24,387 nt of DNA from Spirochaetaceae bacterium UBA1306 (GTDB lineage Bacteria; Spirochaetota; Spirochaetia; Treponematales; Rectinemataceae): NCBI GenBank assembly GCA_002307245.1, contig DBTW01000129.1, positions 1-24,387 of the forward strand, read 5' to 3'. The position numbers and the translations under genes are program-made. How positions within the stretch are numbered: the first letter of the stretch is position 1; every line of letters begins with the position of its first letter. The notes below the pieces were generated by a model, which worked only from the letters and a program-made list of their open reading frames with translations, had not been told where the DNA came from and did not search any database. Shown here piece by piece: positions 1-8,290 of this stretch.

Positions 1-9
1 GGGAATCAT
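1..9 (-). CDS. 5' end of a divergent gene leaving the left edge (3 codons, product unknown)
   Basis: On the minus strand an ATG at 9-7 is followed by ATT CCC and then the window edge. Its start is marked by a strong Shine-Dalgarno, AAGGAGGG (plus-strand 23-16), six bases upstream. That site has no use for the plus-strand aminotransferase, so it argues for a real divergent gene. Nothing can be said about the product. The space from 10 to 140 would then hold two back-to-back promoters. Confidence 0.5.
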
Positions 10-140
10 GGGTAACCCTCCTTGTCTGGGGTCTACCTCACTACGCGCGCGAGCGGCCTGGGCGATTCAAAAAACAGCAAAAGTTCGTAACACAATATGC
101 CGCTTGCGCGCGCCGAAGGGCCCATGCCATCATACCGGGC
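10..140. other. Divergent intergenic region with one AT-rich patch
   Basis: This gap separates the leftward partial gene from the rightward aminotransferase. Most of it is GC-rich, but about 64-98 is markedly AT-rich with an A-run, which in this genome is where promoters would be expected. I could not assign a convincing -35/-10 pair on either strand. The first 20 or so bases before the aminotransferase ATG also lack a good Shine-Dalgarno. Confidence 0.35.
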
Positions 141-1286
141 ATGCCGTTCTTCAAGCCCTTCGCCCTAGAGCGATACTTCGCCAAGCATGAATTCAGCGCG
201 CGCTACCTCCTCTCGAGCTCCGACTGCGAGTCCATGACGACGCGAGAGCTCCTCGCCCTCGAGGACGGGGCGGCTGAGCGCTTCCTCGACCAGAGGCTCG
301 GCTACACGGAGACCAGGGGCGATCCCGGGCTCCGGGCAGCCCTCGCGGGGACCTACGAGTCCCTGGGGCCCGAGTCGATCATCGTCCACGCCGGGGCCGA
401 GGAGGCCATCCTCGACTTCTGCCTCGCCTGCCTCTCGCCCGGCGACCGCGTCGTCGTCAACTTCCCCTGCTACCAGTCCCTCTCGGAAATCCCCCGCGCC
501 GTCGGATGCGCCGTCGAGCCCTGGCCCCTGCGCGAGGAGGGCGAGGGCGCGAGCCGCCGCTGGGCCTTCGACGTGGAGGGCCTGTCGAGGCTCCTCGGCC
601 CGAAGACCAGGGCGGTCTTCCTCAACGCGCCGCACAACCCCACCGGCGCCCTGCCCACGCGCGAGGAATTCGACGCGATAGTCGCGCTTTGCCGCGAGGC
701 CGGGGCCCTGCTCTTTTCCGACGAGGTATATCGACTCCTTGAGCATAATCCCTCCCGCCGCCTGCCCGCGGCCTGCGACGTGTACGAGGACGCCGTGTCC
801 CTCGGCGTCCTGTCGAAGAACGCCGGCCTCGCCGGCCTCCGCATAGGCTGGCTGGCGACGAGGCGGGCCGACGTCCTGGACGCGATAGCCTCGGTCAAGG
901 ACTACGGCACGATCTGCTCCTCCGCCCCCTCGGAATTCCTCGCCGGCGTCGCCGTCCGGCGCCTGCCCGAGCTCGTCGCGCGAAGCCGTTCGCTGATCGA
1001 CGCCAACCTGGCCCTCGTCGAGGCCTTCCTGGCCAGGAGGCCGGGCTTCGTCTCGTGGACGCGGCCCGAGGGAGGGTCGATCGGCCTGCCTCGGCTCGGT
1101 CCCGCGTCCGGCTTCGCCGACTCGGACGAGCTGGCCCGGCGCCTCGTCGCGGAATCCGGGGTCATGCTCCTGCCCGGCTCCCTATACTCGTACGACCCGC
1201 TCTCGTTCCGACTCGGCTACGGCCGCGCGAATTTACCCGAGGCGCTCGCCACCCTCGAGGCTTGGCTCGACGGCAGGACGCGATGA
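141..1286 (+). CDS. PLP-dependent aminotransferase, class I/II (fold type I)
   Basis: A 381-residue enzyme of the aspartate-aminotransferase fold. Visible landmarks are GYTETRGDPGLR (54-65, substrate/cofactor loop), NAPHNPTG (162-169, with the PLP-contacting Asn166), SDEVY (193-197, Asp194 for the pyridine nitrogen and Tyr197), SKNAGLAGLRIGW (225-237, with Lys226 as the Schiff-base lysine and Arg234 for phosphate), and a C-terminal SFRLGYGR segment supplying the carboxylate-binding Arg. Length is normal for the family and all key residues are present, so it should be active; the amino donor and acceptor cannot be read from sequence. The start at 141 gives the expected N-terminus, although no good ribosome binding site precedes it. 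Its stop overlaps the next gene's ATG, so the two are translationally coupled. Confidence 0.9.
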   Translation: MPFFKPFALERYFAKHEFSARYLLSSSDCESMTTRELLALEDGAAERFLDQRLGYTETRGDPGLRAALAGTYESLGPESIIVHAGAEEAILDFCLACLSPGDRVVVNFPCYQSLSEIPRAVGCAVEPWPLREEGEGASRRWAFDVEGLSRLLGPKTRAVFLNAPHNPTGALPTREEFDAIVALCREAGALLFSDEVYRLLEHNPSRRLPAACDVYEDAVSLGVLSKNAGLAGLRIGWLATRRADVLDAIASVKDYGTICSSAPSEFLAGVAVRRLPELVARSRSLIDANLALVEAFLARRPGFVSWTRPEGGSIGLPRLGPASGFADSDELARRLVAESGVMLLPGSLYSYDPLSFRLGYGRANLPEALATLEAWLDGRTR

Positions 1287-2413
1287 GCGACGACGCCGCG
1301 ACCGTCCGCCCCGTCGAGGGCGCGCGCGATTTCGAGGCCTTCCTCCGCCTGCCCTGGAAACTCTACCGCGACGACCCGCTCTGGGTGCCGCCCATGAAGG
1401 CGGCCGCCCGCAAGGAACTCAAGGCCAAGACGAATCCCTTCCTGCGCCACTGCGACTTCCAGCTCTTCCTGCTCGAGCGGGGAGGCGAGGCCGTCGGGCG
1501 CGTCGCCGCGCTGGTCGACCATTTGGCCCTGGAGGCCTGGGGTCAGGGGATCGGGATGTTCGCCTACTTCGAGTGCGGGCCCGAGGACTTCGAGGGCTCG
1601 GGACTGCTGCTCGGCGCGGCCCGCGAATGGCTCCGCGGCCGGGGCATGGAGGCGATGCGCGGCCCCTGGACCTTCGTGTCCCAGGAGTGGGGCCTCGTCG
1701 TCGAGGGCTTCGAGCCCGAGCCCGTCGTGATGGCCCCCTACAACCCGCCTGGCTATGCCGCCCTCCTCGAGTCCTTCGGCCTCGCCAAGGAGAAAGATCT
1801 CCTCTGCTGGGAGATTTCGATGCCCGAAGGCTACAGTATCCCAGACCGCATAATCACGCTTACCGAGGCCGTAGCCCAGCGCTACGGCCTCACGGTACGG
1901 ACGATCGACTTCTCGAACTACGACGCCGAGGTCGAGCTCTTCGCGCGCCTCTCCCTCAACACGCTCGCGGACAACTGGGGCGTCACGCCCGTCACCGACG
2001 ACGAGATAGCTGCCCTCGCCAAGGATCTCCGGCCGGTGTTGCGCCCGGAATGCGTGCTCTTCGCCCGCAATGCCGAGGGGCGTGACGTTGGCTTCGCGCT
2101 GACGATCCCGGACGTCAACGTCATCTTGAAGGAAACCAGGGGCCGCATGTTCCCCTTCGGCTGGGCCAAGCTCGTCTGGGGGATTCCGCGCCTGCGCCGC
2201 TATCGCATGTTCGGCCTCGGCGTCGCGAAGGACTACCAGGGCAAGGGCGTGGACGCCCTCCTCTACCGCGCAATGTGGGAGAGGATGGCCGAGCCCGCCG
2301 TGACCATGGAGATCAACTACGTGCTCGAGGACAACGCCCCGATGGTCAACGCGATCACCAAGCTCGGCGCGAGACCCTCGAGGCGCTATAGGGTATACCG
2401 TTCCGCGATCTGA
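1283..2413 (+). CDS. YghO-like GNAT-family protein
   Basis: A 376-residue protein resembling the E. coli YghO family, a large GNAT (acyl-CoA N-acyltransferase) group of unknown substrate. The N-terminal half opens with the family-typical run LPWKLYRDDPLWVPP (about 23-37) and contains a PWTF...EWG stretch. The C-terminal half holds the GNAT core: FGLGVAKDYQGKGVDALLY resembles the acetyl-CoA pyrophosphate-binding motif (R/Q-x-x-G-x-G/A), followed by the NYVLEDNAPMVN segment typical of motif B. The start chosen is the ATG in an ATGA overlap with the aminotransferase stop; longer in-frame starts would run through that gene. Coupling to an aminotransferase suggests an amino-acid or amine substrate, but this is guesswork. 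Confidence 0.85.
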   Translation: MSDDAATVRPVEGARDFEAFLRLPWKLYRDDPLWVPPMKAAARKELKAKTNPFLRHCDFQLFLLERGGEAVGRVAALVDHLALEAWGQGIGMFAYFECGPEDFEGSGLLLGAAREWLRGRGMEAMRGPWTFVSQEWGLVVEGFEPEPVVMAPYNPPGYAALLESFGLAKEKDLLCWEISMPEGYSIPDRIITLTEAVAQRYGLTVRTIDFSNYDAEVELFARLSLNTLADNWGVTPVTDDEIAALAKDLRPVLRPECVLFARNAEGRDVGFALTIPDVNVILKETRGRMFPFGWAKLVWGIPRLRRYRMFGLGVAKDYQGKGVDALLYRAMWERMAEPAVTMEINYVLEDNAPMVNAITKLGARPSRRYRVYRSAI

Positions 2414-2437
2414 CGGCGCGGCCCCGGGGCATTATCC

Positions 2438-2465
2438 TTGACGGCCCGATAATCTGCGATAAACT
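2438..2465 (+). promoter_or_regulatory. Candidate sigma-70-type promoter for the small YbjN-like gene
   Basis: TTGACG at 2438-2443 (5/6 match to the -35 consensus) and TAAACT at 2460-2465 (4/6) are separated by 16 bases. The expected transcription start near 2472 is just ahead of the AGGAGG Shine-Dalgarno at 2475-2480 and the ATG at 2486. The gap between the GNAT stop and this gene is only 72 bases, so read-through is also possible. Confidence 0.4.
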
Positions 2466-2485
2466 CATCATGAGAGGAGGCATTC

Positions 2486-2890
2486 ATGGACGCAGCAGCT
2501 AAGGCCGTGAAGGCGAAGACTTACATCGATTACCTTAGGGCGGAGGGTTGGCAGCCGGAAACCGACTCCGACGGAGACGTCTACTTCAAGAAGGAAGGCT
2601 ATACCTATTTCCTCATCGTCGACGCCGACGACGACATGTTCTTCCAGGTGCTTTTCCCCGGCTTCTGGGCCATAGAGAGCCCCGCCGAGCGCCAGAAGGC
2701 CCTCGAGGCCTGTTGCTTCGCCACGAGCGAAACCAAAGTCGCCAAGGCCTTCATCGCCAAGAACGACAAGGTCTCGGTCTCGGTCGAGGTCTTCATGAAG
2801 TCGGCCGACCAGTTCTCCGCCGTCTTCAACCGCTGCATGAGCGCCTGCCAAGCCTGCGTCCAGCGCTTCATCGAGAAGATGAAGGAATAG
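2486..2890 (+). CDS. Small conserved-looking protein, YbjN / type III-chaperone-like fold
   Basis: A 134-residue soluble protein with no signal peptide or membrane segment. It begins with a helix (about 1-20), followed by alternating strands (DGDVYFKKEGYTYFLIVD, then DDDMFFQVLFPGF), a central helix with ERQKALEACCFATSETKVAKAF, another strand pair ending in VSVEVFM, and a final helix. This helix-strand layout, and the phrase in which a late strand is followed by a phenylalanine-rich terminal helix, resemble the YbjN/sensory-regulator and secretion-chaperone-like fold; I do not recognise the exact family. A perfect AGGAGG sits six bases before the ATG. It has its own candidate promoter and a strong terminator, so it can be expressed as a single-gene unit. 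Confidence 0.75.
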   Translation: MDAAAKAVKAKTYIDYLRAEGWQPETDSDGDVYFKKEGYTYFLIVDADDDMFFQVLFPGFWAIESPAERQKALEACCFATSETKVAKAFIAKNDKVSVSVEVFMKSADQFSAVFNRCMSACQACVQRFIEKMKE

Positions 2891-2924
2891 CCGCCGACCG
2901 TCGGCCCCGCCTGGGGCGCGCGAG

Positions 2925-2955
2925 GGAGGACGCATGACGCGTCCTCCATTTTTTT
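2925..2955 (+). terminator. Rho-independent terminator after the YbjN-like gene
   Basis: GGAGGACGC (2925-2933) pairs perfectly with GCGTCCTCC (2939-2947) around a five-base loop, and seven T residues follow at 2949-2955. It ends plus-strand transcription 35 bases past the stop codon. There is no U-run on the opposite strand, so it should not terminate the converging PAP2 operon. Confidence 0.9.
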
Positions 2956-3003
2956 AGCGTTATGCGATTCACTCTTAAAATCGAAGGATGGCCGAGGGGA
3001 CCG

Positions 3004-3798
3004 TCAACGCAATTCGATCATAAGCCCGAGCGAGGGACCCGGCGCCGAAGCCAGGCTCCGGATGGAGGCGCCTCCTCCGCCCTTGCCGGCCGTCCGGAGG
3101 TGTGCGGCCGTGGACGCGTAGCCTATCGCGGAGCCCAGGAGGGCGCCGGCCACGACGTCCCCGATAAAATGGTTTCCCGAGAGGACCCGCAGCGCCCCGG
3201 CGCCAACCGCGACGGAATAGCCGCCAGCGACCAGCCAAGGCGTCGACGGCGCATCCGGCGCCAGCGACAAGGCCAGCGTCGCGAAGGACGTGGCCGCGCA
3301 GAAGGCCAGGGCCGCGTGCCCAGACGGGAAGGCCTCGTAGGCCTCCTCGAGGAGTTCGGCAGAGAGGCCCTCGGGCCGGTAGGCGTAAGGCCTCGCCTTC
3401 GGGAAGATCCGCTTCATGACCTCCTTCGCCGCGTAGGTCCAGGCGAGGGCCTCGCCGCTACTCAAGGCCGCGGGCAGGAGCTCTTCCCGCTCGGCCGAGA
3501 GCGCGAAGAGGGCGGGCCAGAGCAGGGCCGCGCCCGCGAAGGCCAGCGAGGCCTTGTCCAGGCCGCTATCGTAGGGGAGGCAGGCGGCAGCGTCGAGAGC
3601 TCCGAGCTCTGACGCATCGAGCGGCGCGCGGTCCTTCGCGCCGCTGCCCGGGACGAGTTCGGCGGCGATGGCCGCGCCCAGGCCGGAGGCGAGGGCGACA
3701 GAATCCCAGAGGGGGTCCAGGGCGACCGTCCGGCCCTGGGCGGAGCATGCGAGTCCTAGGCCCAGCGCCATGGCGCAGGCCGAAATCCTTCGAGTCAT
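3004..3798 (-). CDS. PAP2-superfamily membrane phosphatase, last gene of the Bce-like operon
   Basis: A 264-residue protein of the type 2 phosphatidic acid phosphatase superfamily. All three phosphatase motifs are visible: KEVMKRIFPKARPY (KxxxxxxRP), FPSGHAA (PSGH), and RVLSGNHFIGD (RxxxxxHxxxD). The residue before that Arg is Leu rather than the usual Ser. The N-terminus (about 1-22) is a signal peptide or signal anchor with a Cys-containing end that only loosely resembles a lipobox; hydrophobic segments surround the motifs. Members hydrolyse lipid phosphates such as undecaprenyl pyrophosphate or phosphatidate. The start is preceded by GGAGG and lies 27 bases after the permease stop, so it belongs to the same transcript. 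In that setting an undecaprenyl-pyrophosphate phosphatase role (BcrC-like) is attractive but unproven. Confidence 0.88.
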   Translation of the reverse strand: MTRRISACAMALGLGLACSAQGRTVALDPLWDSVALASGLGAAIAAELVPGSGAKDRAPLDASELGALDAAACLPYDSGLDKASLAFAGAALLWPALFALSAEREELLPAALSSGEALAWTYAAKEVMKRIFPKARPYAYRPEGLSAELLEEAYEAFPSGHAALAFCAATSFATLALSLAPDAPSTPWLVAGGYSVAVGAGALRVLSGNHFIGDVVAGALLGSAIGYASTAAHLRTAGKGGGGASIRSLASAPGPSLGLMIELR

Positions 3799-3825
3799 GT
3801 ATTCCTCCGTAGTGTCAGTCGAGCT

Positions 3826-5751
3826 TCAGCCCATTCTCCCGTCGGCGAATATCGACGCTTCCTGTCTCCTCACCGCGAGGGCTGCCGCGATGGCGAAGGC
3901 CGCCGCGAGGAAGATGGAGACCGCGAGCGTCGGGCCGACGCTCGAGTAGCCCGTCAAGTTATGCATCATGGCGAGAGCGAAGGCGGCGTGAAGCAGTCCC
4001 GTCGCAAGGGGAAGGCCGAACGAGAAAGCGGCCTGGAGCGCGAGCGCCCTCCTCAGGTCCGCGCGCTCGGCCCCGAGGCCGGCGATGGCCCTATAGCGGT
4101 CGGCGTCGTCCCGCGAGTCCTCGATCGTCCTGAAGGCGAGGAGCGAGGCCGCCGCGATCGCGAAGGAGGCCGAGAGGAAGGCGCCGATGAAGAGCATCGC
4201 GCCGTAGAGGCCGGCGAGCCCTTCGAGGACCACCGGCCGCGAGACGATGCCCGCCCCGAAGCCTGCCGCGAGGGCGGGCCCGGCGTCGCGCAGGGCGACG
4301 ATCGGCAAGCCGTCCCAGCAGGAGCTCCTTCGCGGCGCGCATCCCCTCGCGGCTGCCGCCGCGACGAGCCGGGCGTAGGTCTCGTCGTCCACGACGACCG
4401 GGGATAGGGCGGTCGCCGCGGAGAGTGGCGGCCTCTCGGCCCCAGGGTAAGCCTGGACTCGCTGCGAGATCCCGCCGGCCGACAGGGTCAGGTACCCTCC
4501 CTCGCCGGACCGGGAGAAGTCCCGGCCCTCGAGGCAGGAGACGAGCCTGCCTTCCGCGACCTGTCTCGACAGGGAGGCGACGGCCTCGAGGGCCGAGCAC
4601 CAACCGGAAGCCGAGAAAAGCTCGACGGGCATGGGCTTCCCGCCGGCCCAGTCCTCGGCGGAGAGCTCGCAGGGCAGCCATTCCAGGTCGAGTCTCCGCG
4701 TCCCGACGGCCCCGGCGGCCGCGAGGGCGGCCTCGACTCCCCGGACAGCCTCGAGCGTCGAGGCCGAGAGCTCGAGGTCGTGGGGGCAGGCCCGCGCGGC
4801 GGCATCCCCGCCGCGGAGGTCGAGGGCGAGCATCGAGCCGAGCGCGGAGGCCGCCATCGCCGCGAGGACCGCGGTAAAGGCCATGAGCCTCGAGTTGCGC
4901 CTGGCGCGGAAGGACAGCTGGGCCGCCGCGACGAGGGCTGCGGCGCCGCGCCTCGGCTGTCTGGCGCGGAGGAGGCCGATGAGGCGAGGGACCAGGGCAT
5001 CGAAGGCGAGGAAGGTGCCCGCGACCACGGCGGCCAGAACCGGCAGCATAAGGCGCGATGCCCCCGCCCCGCGGCAGGAAGCCGCGCAGGCGTAGCCCGC
5101 CGCGACGAGGGCGCAGCCGAGGACGGCCCGGCGTCGGCTTCCCCTCGGCGCCCGCTCCGCCATGCGATCGGCGCGGAGGAGCCCCGTCAGGGTCGATAAG
5201 CGCAGCTCTCGCGCCGCGCGCGCGGTCGAAGTGAGCCATTGAGCAGCGCAGGCGGCGGCGGAGAGCGCGATCGATGGGAGCCCGAGGCGGAGCGGGATGG
5301 GGCTCCGATCGCGCATCAGAGCCTCGAGTACGAGGCCGAAGAAGCGGGCGAAGACGGCGCCGAGGCCGAGGCCCGCGACGAAGGCGACGAGGGAAGCGGC
5401 AGCGAATTCCGCCGAGATGGCCAGGACAGCGCGGGAACGGGCCATGCCGAGCATGAGCCAGCAGCCCAGCTCCCGCTCGCGCCGCCGGAGGTAATGCTCG
5501 GCGTAGAGCCAGCCGGACATTCCGACGAAGAAGGCCATCGCGACGCTGGCCGCGACGAAGAGCTTGCGCGCAGTATCGGTAGCCGAGAGTAGGCTCGCGA
5601 AGCGCGGCGAGCTCCCGGCGGCGGCGAAGACCGACAGGGCCATCACCGAGCAGGCGGAGGAGAGCGCGAGTAGGCCGGCCTCCTCAAGGCGGCGCGCGGC
5701 CGAGCGGAGGAGAATCGCCGGGGCGCTCATCCGGGAAGCGGGCCGGCTCAC
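3826..5751 (-). CDS. BceB/FtsX-type ABC transporter permease
   Basis: A 641-residue permease with the layout of BceB-type antimicrobial-peptide transporters. One N-terminal membrane segment (about 27-45) is followed by an FtsX-like core of three segments (about 65-170), further segments (about 208-260 and 287-310), a large non-hydrophobic, presumably extracellular domain (about 311-510), then a segment at 513-540 and two more at about 570-625. A single big loop between late membrane segments is the hallmark of BceB permeases and is the part that recognises the peptide or its lipid target. The ATG overlaps the ATPase stop by four bases. The external loop contains several cysteines (322, 361, 385, 406, 471, 478), which could form disulfides. 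No close substrate prediction is possible. Confidence 0.82.
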   Translation of the reverse strand: MSRPASRMSAPAILLRSAARRLEEAGLLALSSACSVMALSVFAAAGSSPRFASLLSATDTARKLFVAASVAMAFFVGMSGWLYAEHYLRRRERELGCWLMLGMARSRAVLAISAEFAAASLVAFVAGLGLGAVFARFFGLVLEALMRDRSPIPLRLGLPSIALSAAACAAQWLTSTARAARELRLSTLTGLLRADRMAERAPRGSRRRAVLGCALVAAGYACAASCRGAGASRLMLPVLAAVVAGTFLAFDALVPRLIGLLRARQPRRGAAALVAAAQLSFRARRNSRLMAFTAVLAAMAASALGSMLALDLRGGDAAARACPHDLELSASTLEAVRGVEAALAAAGAVGTRRLDLEWLPCELSAEDWAGGKPMPVELFSASGWCSALEAVASLSRQVAEGRLVSCLEGRDFSRSGEGGYLTLSAGGISQRVQAYPGAERPPLSAATALSPVVVDDETYARLVAAAAARGCAPRRSSCWDGLPIVALRDAGPALAAGFGAGIVSRPVVLEGLAGLYGAMLFIGAFLSASFAIAAASLLAFRTIEDSRDDADRYRAIAGLGAERADLRRALALQAAFSFGLPLATGLLHAAFALAMMHNLTGYSSVGPTLAVSIFLAAAFAIAAALAVRRQEASIFADGRMG

Positions 5752-6506
5752 GGCGCCCCGCCTTCCATGGCCGACTGGACCTCCATGATGCGGTCGAAGA
5801 ATGCCCTCCTGTCGCCCGCGCGCCTGATCTCGGCGAAGAGCCGCCCGTCTCGGAGAAAGAGCGCCCTTCGCGCCCAGCTGGCCGCGAAGGGGTCGTGCGT
5901 GACCATGAGCACGGCGCCCTCCCCCGCCCCGTTAAGCGAGGAGAAGCGCTCCATGAGCTCCCGCCCCGACCTCGAGTCGAGGGCTCCCGTCGGCTCGTCG
6001 GCGAGGAGGAGCCTCGGGCGGCAGGCGAGGGCGCGTGCGGCGGCGGCCCGCTGCCTCTGGCCCCCCGAGACCTCGCAGGGAAACTTGCCCATCTCGCCAG
6101 CGATGCCGAGGGACTCGGCGAGCTCGGCCACGCGAGCCGCCGACGAATCGGGGCTCGCGCGATCGAGGGCGAGTGGCAGCGCGACATTTTCCTCGAGGGT
6201 CATCGTGTCGATGAGGCTCGAGTCCTGGAACACGAAGCCGATCTTCCGGCGCCTGAATTCGGCCAGGGGCGAGCCCGAAAGGGCGCTTATATCCGCGCCC
6301 TCGAAGCTGATGCTCCCCGAATCTGGTCGATCGACGAGGGCGATCAGGTTGAGCGTCGTGGTCTTGCCGGAGCCCGAGGGCCCCATGAGCGCGACGAATT
6401 CGCCCTCCTCGATCTCGAGGGATATCGAATCGAGGGCGCGGCAGGGTGGCGCGCCTCGCGAGGTGGCGTAGGTCTTGGTGAGGTCGACAAGGGAAAGGAT
6501 GCTCAT
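5748..6506 (-). CDS. BceA/LolD-type ABC transporter ATP-binding protein
   Basis: A 252-residue ATPase of the MacB/LolD/BceA class that energises the permease encoded next. Motifs are intact: Walker A GPSGSGKT (42-49), Q-loop FVFQD (91-95), signature SGGQR (147-151), Walker B LLLADEP (166-172) with the catalytic Glu, D-loop GALD, and switch His204 in VTHD. The length is usual for the class and there is no fused membrane domain. Its stop overlaps the permease start (ATGA). A GGAGG lies eight bases ahead of the ATG. Eighty-four bases separate it from the kinase gene upstream, enough for the separate transporter promoter that Bce systems often have. Confidence 0.92.
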   Translation of the reverse strand: MSILSLVDLTKTYATSRGAPPCRALDSISLEIEEGEFVALMGPSGSGKTTTLNLIALVDRPDSGSISFEGADISALSGSPLAEFRRRKIGFVFQDSSLIDTMTLEENVALPLALDRASPDSSAARVAELAESLGIAGEMGKFPCEVSGGQRQRAAAARALACRPRLLLADEPTGALDSRSGRELMERFSSLNGAGEGAVLMVTHDPFAASWARRALFLRDGRLFAEIRRAGDRRAFFDRIMEVQSAMEGGAP

Positions 6507-6528
6507 CGGGATCGCCTCCGCGACAACG

Positions 6529-6534
6529 AATATA
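6529..6534 (-). promoter_or_regulatory. Possible -10 element for an internal transporter promoter
   Basis: In the 84-base gap between kinase and ATPase genes, the minus strand reads TATATT at 6534-6529. A start about seven bases on would leave a short leader carrying the GGAGG (6519-6515) and ATG (6506). I see no good -35. Bce-type operons commonly use a regulator-dependent promoter here, which would not need one. Confidence 0.3.
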
Positions 6535-6590
6535 GGCCGAGGCCCTTCCGATCATCCATCGAATATCCTTACGCCGGGGCGGCGCCCGCC

Positions 6591-7607
6591 TTACATCCTC
6601 GAAAGCTCGCCGAAGGGGCCCGGGGAGAACGGCAGGGATAGCCTGATCCGGGCGCCCTCGCCGGGCATGATCTCGAGGCTGGCGCCGAGCCGACGGGCCG
6701 CCTCCTTCGCGAGGTAGAGCCCGTAGCCCGAGGAGGAGGGCAGGCCCTCGGCCGCGGCTATCCCGGCGGCCGAGCGCGAGAAGGCGCGGAGGGCCTCCTC
6801 GGGGCCGAAGCCCGGCCCGTCGTCCGCCACCTCGATCCAGGCGGCGGCCCCGGAAGCTCCGAGCTCCACGGACGCGCGGGACGAGGCGTGCTTGGCGGCG
6901 TTGGACAGGAGCTGGTCGAGGATGAAGGCGACCCAGTCGGGATCGCTGTCCGCCTCGAGGCAGCCGACGACCTCGCAGGAGAGGCCCCTGGCGATGAAGA
7001 GCCGCCGGTGCTTGCGCAGGGAAGACTTGACCAGGGCGGCCGCGTCGAAGCGCCTGAAACGCGATCCCTTGTCGAAGTCCAGCAGGCGAAGCCGGGCGAG
7101 GGCGCGGTCCAGTATCCTGTCCAGCTCGTCCACCTCGAGCCGCGCGCCGTCGGCCGGCATGGGCTCGCCAGTCCTAAAGGCGCGCTCGGCCATCAGGGAG
7201 AGCGCCGTGGCGGGAGTCTTCAGCGCGTGAACCTCCGCCAGGAAGGCGTCGAGCTCGGACCGGGCGCTCGCCTCTCGAAGGGCGAGCTCGCGGGCGGCCG
7301 CTGCGCGCGTCGCGGCGAGGAGCTCGCGCCAGCTCTCGTCGGAAGCCAGTCGCGCGGGCGGCAACCCCGCCTCGAGGGGCCGCTCGATGGCGGCGGCGAG
7401 CTCGCGACGGGTCCGGGCCCGAGCGAAGGCGATAGCCCCGAGGAAGGCAGCGAGGGAGGCGAGCTCGACCGCGATGACGTAGCCGAGGTTCGACTCCAGG
7501 CCGCGATTTGCGCGATCGAGGGCCATCACGGCAACGGCGAATCCCCCCTGGAACAGCAGCGCGAGGGCGGCCGGGAGTAGCTCGCGCGCGGCGCGGAAGA
7601 CCTTCAC
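6591..7607 (-). CDS. Intramembrane-sensing histidine kinase (BceS-like)
   Basis: A 338-residue sensor kinase. Two hydrophobic segments (about 10-30 and 42-63) are joined by only about ten residues, so there is no external sensor domain; this is the intramembrane-sensing type that reads the state of a partner transporter. The phosphoacceptor is His127 in EVHALKTP, close to the H-box of BceS-class kinases. The ATP-binding domain shows the N-box LLSNAAKH (Asn236), the G1 box DDGPGFG (262-268) and the G2 box GYGLYL (294-299). The start ATG overlaps the response-regulator stop by four bases, and the transporter genes follow. Together these place it as the sensor of a Bce-like module. Confidence 0.9.
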   Translation of the reverse strand: MKVFRAARELLPAALALLFQGGFAVAVMALDRANRGLESNLGYVIAVELASLAAFLGAIAFARARTRRELAAAIERPLEAGLPPARLASDESWRELLAATRAAAARELALREASARSELDAFLAEVHALKTPATALSLMAERAFRTGEPMPADGARLEVDELDRILDRALARLRLLDFDKGSRFRRFDAAALVKSSLRKHRRLFIARGLSCEVVGCLEADSDPDWVAFILDQLLSNAAKHASSRASVELGASGAAAWIEVADDGPGFGPEEALRAFSRSAAGIAAAEGLPSSSGYGLYLAKEAARRLGASLEIMPGEGARIRLSLPFSPGPFGELSRM

Positions 7608-8284
7608 TTGAGCCTATAGCCCGCGCCGCGCACCGTCTCGACGATTTCGCCCGCCCCGATCGAGCCGAGGGCGGAACGCAGCCTGGCCACGTTCACATTG
7701 AGCGTGTTCTCGTCCACGAAGGCGTCGCCGCTCCAAAGGGCGTCCATGAGCTCGGCCCGCGCCACGACGCGGCCGTCGGCCTCGAGCAGGGCCCGGAGGA
7801 GGGTCGCTTCGTGGGCGGTGAGGCGCGCCCTCGCCCCGTCGCGGCTCGCCTCGCAGCGCTCGCGGTCCAGGATGAGCCCGTCCCGCTCGATGAGGGCCGA
7901 TGGTTCGGGCGCCCAGGAATAGGCCCTCCGCAGGAGGGCGCGGACCTTGGCGACGAGGAGCTCGGTATCGAAGGGCTTCGCGATCCAATCGTCCCCCCCC
8001 GCGGCGAGCCCCCGCACGGCGTCGGATGGCTGGGACCGCGCCGTCAGGAAGAGGATCGGGACGCGGGAGACGGCTCGGATCCGCTCGCACCACTCGAAGC
8101 CGTCCAGCCTAGGAAGGCCTACGTCCAGTATGACGAGCTGGGGCGACTCGCGAGCGAATTCCGCCGCGACGTCGCCTTCCGGGTCGGCCGCGACCGCGGC
8201 GTAGCCCCAGCGGCCGAGGGCCTCGGCGACGAGGCTGCGGATGGCTGGATCGTCCTCGACTAGCATAACCTTTAAATCGGGCAC
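7604..8284 (-). CDS. OmpR/BceR-like response regulator
   Basis: A two-domain response regulator. The receiver begins DLKVMLVEDD, with the phosphorylated Asp in VILDVGLPRLDG (residue 54 from this start), the Thr in FLTARS and the Lys in AKPFD. A C-terminal winged-helix domain of OmpR type carries EATLLRALL and ENTLNVNVARLRSAL, and ends GAGYRLK. I choose the GTG at 8284-8282, which gives 226 residues and the usual short lead-in to the receiver. An in-frame ATG at 8332 would add 16 atypical residues and would place a TATAAT and a palindrome inside the coding sequence. A third option is the ATG six codons downstream of the GTG. None has a good Shine-Dalgarno. It should activate the adjacent kinase-transporter-phosphatase genes. 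Confidence 0.88.
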   Translation of the reverse strand: MPDLKVMLVEDDPAIRSLVAEALGRWGYAAVAADPEGDVAAEFARESPQLVILDVGLPRLDGFEWCERIRAVSRVPILFLTARSQPSDAVRGLAAGGDDWIAKPFDTELLVAKVRALLRRAYSWAPEPSALIERDGLILDRERCEASRDGARARLTAHEATLLRALLEADGRVVARAELMDALWSGDAFVDENTLNVNVARLRSALGSIGAGEIVETVRGAGYRLK

Positions 8285-8290
8285 GGGATA

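Noticed and set aside
2925..2955. Terminator considered as bidirectional for the converging PAP2 operon
   Set aside because: The minus strand has no U-run after the stem, so it should act only on plus-strand transcripts.
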